A stretch of 20,922 nucleotides of DNA, from the NCBI GenBank assembly GCA_964489215.1, contig CAZAYB010000027.1:1-20922 (forward strand). Reading direction: 5' to 3'. Both the position numbers and the translations under genes were made by a program. The DNA is from CAZAYB01 sp964489215 (GTDB taxonomy: Bacteria; Planctomycetota; Phycisphaerae; Sedimentisphaerales; Anaerohalosphaeraceae). The notes beneath the pieces were generated by a model. It worked only from the letters and a program-made list of their open reading frames with translations. It ran no database searches and was not told the DNA's origin. Position 1 is the first letter of the stretch. Every line of letters begins with the position of its first letter. Of this stretch, positions 1-7,342 are shown one piece after another.

Positions 1-58
1 CGTAGTTTCTGCAAACCTTGAATTTTATAACTAAAGGTAAAGTTATTAGGAGAAAGTC

Positions 59-451
59 ATGAAGGCAAAAAAAGGTTTTACTCTGGTTGAGCTGATGGTT
101 GTAGTTTTGATCGTCTCTATACTGGCAGCAGTTGCGATTCCTATCCTGCGTGGTCGAATCGATGCAGCCAAGTGGGCAGAGGGTAAGGCAATGATGGGTA
201 CGATAGCAACAGCTATTCGTGCATATCACGCAGAGGTTGGTCCAAGCGGCACAGCCCCTACTGCTATTGTCGGTTCCGGCAGTACGGAACTGGGATTCCT
301 TGCAAGCGATCTTACCGGTACATATTTTGACAGCTCGGATTTCAGTATTAGTGTAACCAGCATGGATCCTATTACTTATACGATTACTGCTTCAAATAGT
401 GACCTTAATCCAAGCTCAGTTACACTCAATCAGGCTGGTACCTGGAACTAA
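59..451 (+). CDS. Major (pseudo)pilin, GspG/type IV pilin-like
   Basis: Probable main subunit of the pilus or pseudopilus built by this operon. The 130-aa protein has a classical class III leader: a short basic stretch (MKAKKG) followed by FTLVELMVVV, so cleavage is expected after Gly6, giving mature Phe1 and Glu5. The hydrophobic helix carries Pro22 (AIPIL), as in typical major pilins. A Lys-Trp-Ala-Glu-Gly segment and a small C-terminal beta domain follow, and the size fits GspG-type pseudopilins. The ATG is preceded by AGGAGA (48-53). An intrinsic terminator lies 23 nt after the stop, so this gene may be transcribed more than the rest of the operon. The family is clear; whether the fibre is an extracellular pilus or a periplasmic pseudopilus cannot be told from the sequence. 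Confidence 0.9.
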   Translation: MKAKKGFTLVELMVVVLIVSILAAVAIPILRGRIDAAKWAEGKAMMGTIATAIRAYHAEVGPSGTAPTAIVGSGSTELGFLASDLTGTYFDSSDFSISVTSMDPITYTITASNSDLNPSSVTLNQAGTWN

Positions 452-473
452 TGCCCGAATGTAAAAATATACA

Positions 474-507
474 GGGCCCGTTTTTTCAGTTTCGGGCCTT
501 TTTTATT
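474..507 (+). terminator. Intrinsic terminator between the two pilin paralogs
   Basis: GGCCCG (475-480) can pair with CGGGCC (493-498) across a 12-nt loop, and a six-T run follows at 499-504. An alternative pairing, GCCCGAA (453-459) with TTCGGGC (491-497), would use the same 3' arm. This makes it a likely partial terminator that lowers expression of the downstream genes relative to the first pilin. A regulated antiterminator is possible but not demonstrated. Confidence 0.75.
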
Positions 508-515
508 TCCGGCAA

Positions 516-531
516 TTATGTTTTAACATAA
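516..531. repeat. Perfect inverted repeat upstream of second pilin
   Basis: TTATGTT (516-522) and AACATAA (525-531) are exact reverse complements separated by TT. The element sits between the terminator and the second pilin start and ends next to the weak ribosome binding site AAGG (531-534). It could be an operator or an RNA hairpin affecting translation; no regulator can be assigned. Confidence 0.4.
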
Positions 532-542
532 AGGCATCAGCT

Positions 543-962
543 ATGAAACTGGAAGGATCATCGAAATCAAATGGTCTTACACTTATTGAACTGGCAGCAG
601 TTCTTGTTATTGTCTCCATCCTTTCAGCTATTTCAATTTCGATCTTTCGCAGCAGAGTTGATTCAGCCAAGTGGGCCGAGGGCAAGGCGATGATAGGTGC
701 CATTGCCACTGCCATAAGATCGTATCACGCTGAAAAAGGACCAAAAGCAGCTGCACCTACTGAGTTATTCGGTAACGGCAGCACGGAACTTGGTTTTAAG
801 ACGACGGACCTTAAGGGTACTTATTTTGGGCCGACTGATTTTGAATTTACCGTTGAAAGTATGGACCCGCTGTTTTTCAAGGTATCGGCAAGTAACAGTG
901 ATTTGAAACCTCAGAAAATAACACTCGATAATACAGGTGAGTGGGAAAGGCTGGGGTCTTAG
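543..962 (+). CDS. Second GspG/GspH-like pilin, paralog of the first
   Basis: A 139-aa prepilin clearly duplicated from the upstream gene. Both share the block following the hydrophobic helix (AKWAEGKAM, then AYHAE or SYHAE), the GSTELGF motif, the GTYF motif and SMDP. The leader is SSKSNG followed by LTLIEL, so the expected first mature residue is Leu rather than Phe; Glu5 is kept. The usual Pro22 is replaced by Ser (ISISIF). By position it occupies the gspH slot and may be a minor pilin or a variant subunit. The ribosome binding site is only AAGG, weaker than that of the first pilin, in line with lower expression. The pilin family is certain; the role within the fibre is inferred. Confidence 0.88.
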   Translation: MKLEGSSKSNGLTLIELAAVLVIVSILSAISISIFRSRVDSAKWAEGKAMIGAIATAIRSYHAEKGPKAAAPTELFGNGSTELGFKTTDLKGTYFGPTDFEFTVESMDPLFFKVSASNSDLKPQKITLDNTGEWERLGS

Positions 963-1002
963 AACTTAAATCGCAGCATGGAAGCCTGTTGGCTGTAAGT
1001 TC
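962..1002 (+). other. Hairpin in the gap between pilin genes
   Basis: GAACTTA (962-968) pairs with TAAGTTC (996-1002), and inside it CAGC (974-977) pairs with GCTG (992-995). No T-run follows, so it does not look like a terminator. It may be an mRNA stability or processing structure between the second pilin and the next gene, or chance. Confidence 0.3.
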
Positions 1003-1038
1003 CATTTTGCGAACTCATTGATTTTGAAGGAACGAGCG

Positions 1039-1515
1039 ATGAGTTTGACACACAGTAAAAAAACAGGTATAACAATAGTTGAGGTAATGACAGCAGTTGC
1101 TGTTATCACTTTTGCAGTTGCGGGTGCTTCAGCTTACCGTTACTTCTGTGTGCTGGATGCACAAAAATCCGCAGTAAAAATTACCGCATCAAAGCTGGGC
1201 TGGACCTTCCTTCAAGCCTGGAAGGGAAACGGCGGGCTCTCTACTTTCGACCCGTCAGCCAGTATCAGCCATATCGGAGTATCAAGTTCCAACAGCGGAC
1301 CATCGGTACCCGCAAACTTCAGCGGTCTTGACAGCGGAACAAATTACTCTGTTATCCTCGAAGGTGTTAATTACTTCGCTGCTTTATCTTATAAAGATGA
1401 AACGGATTATCGTGTATTAAACGTAAGGGTTGGCTGGGCTGAAGATTACAAAAGCACATCTTCATTTCCAGCTAAAAGATTTATAACCGTCAGTACGTAT
1501 ACTCCAGTGCCGTAA
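1039..1515 (+). CDS. Minor pilin, GspI-like
   Basis: A small prepilin-like protein, about 158 aa from the ATG at 1039. An in-frame TTG at 1018 exists but has no ribosome binding site, whereas GAAGGA (1026-1031) sits 7 nt before 1039. The leader MSLTHSKKTG is followed by ITIVEVMTAVAVI, giving mature Glu5 and a hydrophobic helix. The VEV-MxAxxVI pattern and the position after the GspG/H pair and before a GspJ-like gene suggest the GspI role in the tip complex. The remainder is a short soluble domain I do not recognise. The prepilin call is firm; the GspI assignment rests mainly on gene order. Confidence 0.75.
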   Translation: MSLTHSKKTGITIVEVMTAVAVITFAVAGASAYRYFCVLDAQKSAVKITASKLGWTFLQAWKGNGGLSTFDPSASISHIGVSSSNSGPSVPANFSGLDSGTNYSVILEGVNYFAALSYKDETDYRVLNVRVGWAEDYKSTSSFPAKRFITVSTYTPVP

Positions 1516-1524
1516 GGTGATTTT

Positions 1525-2061
1525 ATGTTGTTATCAAAAGCAAAACATAAAAAAGGTTTTACTCTTGTAGAGCTTATGGTTGCGATAAGCATAAGTCTCA
1601 TCGTTGTCCTGGGTATAGGTGTAATGATGATAGACACTCACCGGGGCTGGCGTCTTATGTATGACCGTGTTCACGGCGATGTGCCGACGGATGTAAAGAC
1701 TGCAATGGCTGCGTTTGACATTATTGCCAGAAAGTCAAGTGCATCGTCAGGCGCGATAGGAACAGGAGGTTCATCAGCTACCCTTTATTATTTTCAGAAC
1801 AGTACGAGCTACAGCGTTGAGGAGCCAGACGCTTACGCAAAATTTTATTTTGACAATACGGACCTTAAAGTTGATTACGGTTTGATAGATTCATCGGGTA
1901 ATTTACTTTCCGCTGACAGTACGGTTGTCCTGGCAAGCAATGTCGATACTCAAAATAGCGGTTTTGCAGTTACCGGAAGAAGTGTACAGATGACACTGAG
2001 GCTCGATGATTCCAGCGAATCATCAACAGTGGTAAGCTGTGCGGTCAGGAATAATGATTAG
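1525..2061 (+). CDS. Minor pilin, GspJ/PilW-like
   Basis: A 178-aa prepilin with leader MLLSKAKHKKG and mature start FTLVELMVAISISLIVVLG, typical of GspJ/PilW minor pilins, which often carry this longer LVExMVAxxIxxIV helix. The C-terminal domain is Ser/Thr rich and has no motif I can name. The ribosome binding site AAGGTGA (1514-1520) overlaps the stop codon of the upstream gene, suggesting translational coupling. It lies immediately before the GspK-like gene, as expected of a GspI-J-K tip complex that caps or initiates the pseudopilus. Type assignment comes from the N-terminus and gene order; the soluble domain was not matched to a known structure. Confidence 0.78.
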   Translation: MLLSKAKHKKGFTLVELMVAISISLIVVLGIGVMMIDTHRGWRLMYDRVHGDVPTDVKTAMAAFDIIARKSSASSGAIGTGGSSATLYYFQNSTSYSVEEPDAYAKFYFDNTDLKVDYGLIDSSGNLLSADSTVVLASNVDTQNSGFAVTGRSVQMTLRLDDSSESSTVVSCAVRNND

Positions 2062-2079
2062 AAACAGGCATACTCAATT

Positions 2080-3306
2080 ATGCAATTGAAGAATATACAA
2101 TTAATTCGCGATAAAAACCGGGGTGTGGTACTGGTGCTTTCTGTTATCACACTTGTAGTATTGCTGTTTGTAGGTATGGGGCTTATGCGTCTTGGTTTCA
2201 ATGCCCGGCTTGAAGCCATTAAAATAGTAAACGACATCAAAGCAAGGGGTGCGGCCGATGCAGGAATGATGCTGGCTGTCACAACAATGAAAGAACTATT
2301 GCTCACTAAAAGCATTGACTCTGACAATCTGCCCTCTTTAAGCAATACAAATATAGCAGGAACAGACAGCACTGCCTCTTACAGCTATAATGTAACTGAC
2401 ACGTCCGATGGTTATGTAATAAGCTCTACAGGTACATGCGGAACAGTAACAAGAACGGTCAATTCGTTACTTGGAATTCGTTCATATTTTTTCGGTATAG
2501 GTGTAAAGGAAAGTATAGATGTCAAAGCAGGCGCAACGTTTCGTGTCGACTCAGAGGACGGCAAACTTGTTCTTCGTACCGACAGCATAGAAGCTAACGC
2601 CATTGCGTTGAAAGCTGGTGTTGTTATTCCGGGAGATGTTGTAATTGGGCCGGGGGGCGATCCGGATTATGTAGTGGACACAAAGAAGGATACGGTTATA
2701 GAAGGTGATATTTATGCTGCGGAAGACAAGATGGATTTCCCGCCTGTTTCGCTGCCGGCAGTTTTTAATATGATACCAAAGCAGGCGTTTAAATATGTTC
2801 AGAACAGGCCTCTTAACGGTATAAAAATAAACGGAAAAACTTATGTCCGGCTCAACAAGCTGGACATACCCAACAAGAAACAGCTTGAGCTTAAGGAAGA
2901 TTATGTGGTGTATGTAGAAGGTAAGACGACACTTCGCAACAAAGCTGAACTTAAAATTAAGTCTGGCGGGAGTCTTGAACTTTATCTTGGCGGTGATATG
3001 GAAGCGAAAAATTCTGTTGGAATAATAAATGACACAATCAATACAAAGGCACTGAAAATTTACGGACTCGACAGTTGTTCCAGCATTGATCTCAAGGCAA
3101 AGGGAAATGTTTTTCTTGGTTCTGTATATGCACCTAATGCGGATTTAAGAGCTTTTTCGTCTAATGAGCTGGCTGGTGCATTTATAGGAAATAATTTTGA
3201 AATGAAGAACTCTGCTGATTTTACTTTTATGCCGGAACTTTTTGCCAATCCTGACAAAGATGATAACGGTGTGTATTTTGCGGTGGAACGTTGGTGGGAG
3301 AATTAA
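2080..3306 (+). CDS. Large minor pilin, GspK/PilX-like
   Basis: A 408-aa protein with the N-terminus NRGVVLVLSVITLVVLLFVG. This is the GspK/PilX style, in which Gly15 precedes the cleavage site and the usual Glu5 is missing (Leu at that position). The next segment, KARGAADAGM, is also typical of PilX-type proteins. In type II secretion, GspK lacks Glu5 and sits at the very tip. The C-terminal 250 residues are unusual: a run of short beta-strand repeats with alternating polar and hydrophobic residues (about 230-400), including the motif GSVYAPNADL, suggesting a beta-helix or adhesin-like domain exposed at the tip. It follows the GspJ-like gene with 18 nt between them and has only a weak ribosome binding site. 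Confidence 0.72.
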   Translation: MQLKNIQLIRDKNRGVVLVLSVITLVVLLFVGMGLMRLGFNARLEAIKIVNDIKARGAADAGMMLAVTTMKELLLTKSIDSDNLPSLSNTNIAGTDSTASYSYNVTDTSDGYVISSTGTCGTVTRTVNSLLGIRSYFFGIGVKESIDVKAGATFRVDSEDGKLVLRTDSIEANAIALKAGVVIPGDVVIGPGGDPDYVVDTKKDTVIEGDIYAAEDKMDFPPVSLPAVFNMIPKQAFKYVQNRPLNGIKINGKTYVRLNKLDIPNKKQLELKEDYVVYVEGKTTLRNKAELKIKSGGSLELYLGGDMEAKNSVGIINDTINTKALKIYGLDSCSSIDLKAKGNVFLGSVYAPNADLRAFSSNELAGAFIGNNFEMKNSADFTFMPELFANPDKDDNGVYFAVERWWEN

Positions 3307-3333
3307 AAGTAAGTTTTTTTGAAGGAGCTTATT

Positions 3334-4359
3334 TTGCTGAAAATGCTGACAAAAACAAATAACCAGATTTTAGGGTTGGATATCGGCTCAGCTTCTGTAA
3401 AAACGGTTGTAATGGAACAGCGGGAGCACAGCTGGTGTGTAACTTACGCAAACAGGATTAATTTTGACAGAGGCTCAAAAAAGGGAAAGGATGAAAAAGT
3501 AATCGAATCCGTCAAGCAATGCCTTGGCGGGTTTGTCAGCGGCAAGATGGCAGCTGTGGGGTTATGCGGGCATGATGTTGCCGTCAGACGTTTCAGTTTC
3601 CCCGCTCTTCCAGAGGAACAAATACCCAATGCGGTGCAATTCGAGGCTTCTCAGGTAATGCCGCTGGATGTAAAGAACAGCAGCGTTGATTATCAGGTTA
3701 TAAATTCTGAAAACAATAATCACCGGGGAATACTGGCAGCAGCGACAAATGATTACATAGAAGAAAGAAAGAATCTCATATCATCGTCCGGTTTGAAATG
3801 CTGTAAGATGGATGTTAGCGGATTGGCTTTGATCAACTGCTATCGTAATACTTTTGATGAGCATATTGAAAAGGCCGTTGCGATTATTGATGTAGGCAGT
3901 GAATATACGAATATAGCTATAATCGGCCCTGACAGTTTTCCGTTTATAAGGGACCTTAAAAACGGAGCCGAAGGAGTGATAGCGAACCTTTCAGAAAAAA
4001 GCGGGGCAGACGCTTCTCAAATAAGAGAGGTTATTGAGTCGGGCGACAGGCTGGACGAATCGGTATCAACACATTTTTATGAAGCTAACAGGAAGATAAT
4101 TATCGATATAAATGAAACGCTCCGGTATTACGCTAATCAGGAGGCTAAGCTTGAGATAGGCAAGATACTGATTTGCGGAGGCTTTTCTTTATGCGGTGAG
4201 TTTTTATCTCTTATGAACTCACATTTGCCGGCGAATGTTAGCCTGTGGAATCCCTTTGAAAAAATCGATTATGAAAAAACGAGTGAGTATAAAAATCTTC
4301 TTGATATTAACGGCCCGGCTATGGCACTTGCAGCCGGTCTGGCAATGAGGACTGTATAA
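3334..4359 (+). CDS. pilM: PilM, actin-like ATPase of the pilus inner-membrane complex
   Basis: PilM is a cytoplasmic FtsA/actin-fold protein that binds the N-terminus of PilN and links the cytoplasmic motor to the periplasmic alignment complex; in type II secretion the same domain forms the front of GspL. Visible motifs are the phosphate-1 loop LGLDIGSASVKTV near residue 15, a second phosphate motif IIDVGSEYTNI near the middle, and the adenosine motif CGGFSLCGEF near the C-terminus. At about 341 aa the length is normal. Start choice: the TTG at 3334 lies 6 nt after a strong GAAGGAG (3321-3327). The ATG at 3343 would be 15 nt away, and the upstream TTG at 3319 overlaps the ribosome binding site. 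The stop overlaps the next ATG by 1 nt (TAATG), so translation is coupled. Confidence 0.9.
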   Translation: MLKMLTKTNNQILGLDIGSASVKTVVMEQREHSWCVTYANRINFDRGSKKGKDEKVIESVKQCLGGFVSGKMAAVGLCGHDVAVRRFSFPALPEEQIPNAVQFEASQVMPLDVKNSSVDYQVINSENNNHRGILAAATNDYIEERKNLISSSGLKCCKMDVSGLALINCYRNTFDEHIEKAVAIIDVGSEYTNIAIIGPDSFPFIRDLKNGAEGVIANLSEKSGADASQIREVIESGDRLDESVSTHFYEANRKIIIDINETLRYYANQEAKLEIGKILICGGFSLCGEFLSLMNSHLPANVSLWNPFEKIDYEKTSEYKNLLDINGPAMALAAGLAMRTV

Positions 4360-5009
4360 TGTTTACAATTGACCTTCTAAAAGGTTCAGGAACGCCTGAA
4401 AAGTTAAGTACGAAGACACTTGCCCTTAGGGGTATAAGTATTGTTTTACCTGTTTTACTGGTGATTGCAATGTTTGCAATGCACACCAAAAACAGCGTTG
4501 TCCTTGCAGCTGATAAGCGAAAACTGGCAGATATTGAACAGGGTATAGCTCAGATGCGGGAGGATGTTAGTTTTTATCGAAAGACTGATGCAGCAATTAA
4601 GGAGGTTAAGCAATATGACAAGGAAGTTGAACTGGCAATGCAGCAGGTTGTTCAATGGTCGCCTATAACTAAAACTATCGCAGCCTGTTTGCCGGACACG
4701 CTGGTCCTCAATGAGCTTGAAGTATCGAGAACTTCTATCAATGAAAAAATTCCGGACCCGGCTGATTCGAATAAAAAAATCGATATAGAATACGCAAAAC
4801 GGATTCTTAATATAACGATAGTAAGTTTTTCTTCACTCGGTAATGATCCTGCGGTTAGAAAGTACATTGACAAACTGGAACAAAGCGACGCATTCAGTCA
4901 ATATCTGGAAGATATAAGGCTAGTTTCCAGAACAGAGGAAAAGGTAGATGATAAATTAGCGGTAAGTTATGTCATACAGTGCTCTTTCAAGATTAGGAAG
5001 CGTAAATAA
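4359..5009 (+). CDS. pilN: PilN-like inner-membrane assembly protein
   Basis: A 216-aa bitopic protein. Residues 1-25 are cytoplasmic and begin with the MFTIDLLKG motif that corresponds to the PilM-binding region of PilN (consensus like xINLLP). A transmembrane helix covers about 26-46, a heptad-rich coiled coil about 50-95, and a small periplasmic ferredoxin-like domain is expected after that. PilN forms a heterodimer with PilO and aligns the inner-membrane platform with the secretin. The gene overlaps pilM by 1 nt and pilO by 1 nt. Sequence similarity to PilN is weak, as is normal for the family; the assignment rests on topology and position between PilM- and PilO-like genes. Confidence 0.8.
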   Translation: MFTIDLLKGSGTPEKLSTKTLALRGISIVLPVLLVIAMFAMHTKNSVVLAADKRKLADIEQGIAQMREDVSFYRKTDAAIKEVKQYDKEVELAMQQVVQWSPITKTIAACLPDTLVLNELEVSRTSINEKIPDPADSNKKIDIEYAKRILNITIVSFSSLGNDPAVRKYIDKLEQSDAFSQYLEDIRLVSRTEEKVDDKLAVSYVIQCSFKIRKRK

Positions 5010-5596
5010 TGAAATATCTCAAGAATAAATTTTTCGTTTTCGCAGCTTCATACTGGACTGCTGCATTAGTTCTTATTACAGGTTTCTACCTGTTTGTATA
5101 TGCTCCCAAAGCCGATGTGCTTATTCAGTTAAAAGCAGATCTGGCTCAGAAGCAAAAACAGTATGAATTTGCAAAAGATGTCCAAAAACCTGAGAACCGC
5201 CAAAAGCTTATTGATAAGCTTAATTCGCTTGAGCAGAAAGTAGATAAGTTCAGCGTTCCGGATGAAAAGTCCCCTTCTTTGGCGTTTTCAATAAGCGAAG
5301 CTGCTTCAAAGCTGAATATAAACGACTTTACCTCAGCGACAAGAAGAAAAAAAGAAAATGAAAGCATAACCATGAAAGGCTACAAGCGCCTCGGCGAAAA
5401 CAGGATAATCGTAGAGTTTGAGAGCCCGTATTATGGTTTTGCCAGTTTTATAAATCAGATGGAAAATAATGACCCTGTAATTTTCATAGACAAGTTCAAT
5501 ATTAAAAGCAGCGGTGTCGGCAAGAAATATCATCCTGTAACAATGGTGCTTTCGGTGCTGGTCAGACATGCCGACGGCCAGGAGAAAAAAAGTTAA
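5009..5596 (+). CDS. pilO: PilO/GspM-like inner-membrane assembly protein
   Basis: A 195-aa protein with a single N-terminal transmembrane helix (about residues 11-31, ending in FYLFVYAPKA), a long coiled coil (about 36-75), and a C-terminal alpha/beta domain that contains a SPYYGFASFINQMEN stretch typical of PilO/GspM (phenylalanine- and tyrosine-rich strand before an amphipathic helix). It is expected to dimerise with PilN in the periplasm and regulate pilus extension. The ATG overlaps the pilN stop by 1 nt. The C-terminus ends KKS just 16 nt before the preferred start of the ParA-like gene. Confidence 0.82.
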   Translation: MKYLKNKFFVFAASYWTAALVLITGFYLFVYAPKADVLIQLKADLAQKQKQYEFAKDVQKPENRQKLIDKLNSLEQKVDKFSVPDEKSPSLAFSISEAASKLNINDFTSATRRKKENESITMKGYKRLGENRIIVEFESPYYGFASFINQMENNDPVIFIDKFNIKSSGVGKKYHPVTMVLSVLVRHADGQEKKS

Positions 5597-5612
5597 AGCA
5601 GGTACGAGAAAA

Positions 5613-6413
5613 ATGAAAACAATAGCGGTAGCAAATCAAAAAGGCGGATGCGGAAAGACGACCACAGCGGTTAATATCAGCGCGGCATTTGCAGGTGAAA
5701 ATAAACGGGTACTGGTTATTGATCTTGACCCTCAGGCACATGCGACGCTTGCTTTCGGGGTTAAACCTGACCAGCTCAACAGGTCCATTCATGAAGTCCT
5801 TGTTGACCGTTATGTTAACATTCGTGATGTTACTATTGAAACGGCAGTAAGCAACCTGGATATAGTGCCGAGCAATATACTGCTTTCCGGTGCGGAGTCT
5901 TATCTTGCAAACAAGGAATACGGGAGGGAATATGTACTTGCACAGAGGCTTGCCAGCGTTCAGGACGTTTATGATTACTGTATAATAGACTGTTCGCCTT
6001 CACTTAGCATTATGACATTGAATGCGCTTGTCGCAAGCAGCGAAGTTATAGTGCCGGTCCAGGCACATTATTATGCTCTTGAGGGTCTTAAGCAGATTCT
6101 CGAAACAGTTGATATTGTAAGGGACCGTTTCAATCACGATCTTAAGGTTAAGGGCATTTTACTTACACTGGTTGAGTCCAGGACCAATCTTGCAAAACAG
6201 ATTCACGAGCAGATGAAGGATTACTTTGGAGATTTGCTTTTTGAAACAGTTATTCACAGGAGTATCCGTCTGGCGGAAGCTCCGTCAGCCGGTCAGCCAA
6301 TAATCAGTTATGATGTTAAAAGTAAAGGTGCCAGGGAATACCTGGCTTTAGCTGAAGAGATAAGATATGGAAAGAAAATCAGGACTGCACAAGAAAATAT
6401 CGTCAATATTTGA
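5613..6413 (+). CDS. ParA/Soj-family ATPase embedded in the pilus operon
   Basis: A deviant-Walker P-loop ATPase of the ParA/Soj type, about 266 aa. The N-terminus MKTIAVANQKGGCGKTT carries the signature lysine (K10) and the Walker A loop (10-17). Further motifs are VIDLDPQAHAT (Walker A' region), IIDCSPSLSIMTLNAL (Walker B), and near the C-terminus IRLAEAPSAGQPIISYD plus KSKGAREYL, all as in Soj. There is no N-terminal DNA-binding extension and no parB next to it. In other systems such ATPases position chromosomes, or large envelope machines (TadZ, FlhG, ParC-type proteins); the operon setting favours positioning of this machine, which is inference. The ATG at 5613 is preferred to an in-frame ATG at 5568 that lies inside pilO. 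The 3' end overlaps the next gene by 47 nt. Confidence 0.9.
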   Translation: MKTIAVANQKGGCGKTTTAVNISAAFAGENKRVLVIDLDPQAHATLAFGVKPDQLNRSIHEVLVDRYVNIRDVTIETAVSNLDIVPSNILLSGAESYLANKEYGREYVLAQRLASVQDVYDYCIIDCSPSLSIMTLNALVASSEVIVPVQAHYYALEGLKQILETVDIVRDRFNHDLKVKGILLTLVESRTNLAKQIHEQMKDYFGDLLFETVIHRSIRLAEAPSAGQPIISYDVKSKGAREYLALAEEIRYGKKIRTAQENIVNI

Positions 6414-7302
6414 TGGAGTACCGTTACCTGACGACCATAAACCATCAAATGACAGCAACCGGGAGCAAAGCTTTGACAACGATGACAAGCGTCAGGAGCC
6501 TGAGCTTAATCAGTCTCCCCGGGTAAATGAGTCCCCGGACGGTCAGCAATCGGATGACAACGGGGAGTTGTCGTCATACAGTTCGCTGCATTATGCTTTG
6601 GCATCAGGGCCAGATGATGCAAAAAAAACTGTTAACCAGCCCAAATTCAAAAAGATTCCGCCGGAATCGGTCAGCGATAATGAGGACGGTATTAATTTTA
6701 AACAAAATCAGGACAGTGAAGAAAAAGACCGGCTGGATATTTCCGAATTGGGAAATGACTCTGAATTGAATGGTATTCATGAAGATATTAATCTTATTGA
6801 AAGCAATTCTGACTCCTTGAAGATAAAGCTAAAAACAATGCTGTTCGGCGATCCGGAGGCGGAAGTTACGGCTAAACAAAAGATGATGACCGTTATGATA
6901 CCTGTACTTGCAATTACACTGGTAATCGTTTTAACCAAGGTACTCTTTCCTGCCGGGGCGGGACCAACGATTATCAAGGCACAGGGATCTGAAAAAAAAG
7001 TTTCAAGAATCATTGATAAAGTAGAATGGCAGCCTGTAGAATATTTACCAGAGCATATGCGCGACCCGATGAAAATGGGCAGCAGGTCCAGTATTGGAGC
7101 GGAAAAGGATAAAAACGAACTTTTCCTCAGCGGAATTACTCACAGTGAATCCGAAACGAGTAAATCATACGCGATAATCGATGGACAACTTGTCACAGAA
7201 GGACAGATGATAGACGGCATTAAGATTATCAAGATAAATCGACATTCTGTCAGTTTTGAAAAAGACGGCAAAAAATGGGAACAGATACTTGCCCAGGAAT
7301 AG
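6367..7302 (+). CDS. GspB/PilP-like single-pass inner-membrane protein
   Basis: A 311-aa protein with three parts. Residues 1-172 are acidic, polar and probably disordered in the cytoplasm. A single transmembrane helix follows at about 173-195 (MMTVMIPVLAITLVIVLTKV). The roughly 115-residue periplasmic part ends in a small beta domain with the pattern FLSGITH, then SYAIIDGQLVTEGQMIDG, then IKIIKINRHSVSFEKDG. This pattern is typical of the GspB, GspC homology-region and PilP domains that dock onto the N-terminal domains of a secretin. The gene directly precedes the secretin, which supports that job. GAAGAG (6354-6359) precedes the ATG by 7 nt, and the first 47 nt lie inside the ParA-like gene. 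The long acidic cytoplasmic segment could bind the basic partners PilM or ParA; that is speculation. Confidence 0.78.
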   Translation: MERKSGLHKKISSIFDGVPLPDDHKPSNDSNREQSFDNDDKRQEPELNQSPRVNESPDGQQSDDNGELSSYSSLHYALASGPDDAKKTVNQPKFKKIPPESVSDNEDGINFKQNQDSEEKDRLDISELGNDSELNGIHEDINLIESNSDSLKIKLKTMLFGDPEAEVTAKQKMMTVMIPVLAITLVIVLTKVLFPAGAGPTIIKAQGSEKKVSRIIDKVEWQPVEYLPEHMRDPMKMGSRSSIGAEKDKNELFLSGITHSESETSKSYAIIDGQLVTEGQMIDGIKIIKINRHSVSFEKDGKKWEQILAQE

Positions 7303-7342
7303 AAATGCAAAAAATAAGCACTGCTTTGAAAGGAAACTTAAA

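Noticed and set aside
1..58. Promoter for the first pilin
   Set aside because: TATAAC at 26-31 has no acceptable -35 box, and the operon probably continues from upstream of the window.
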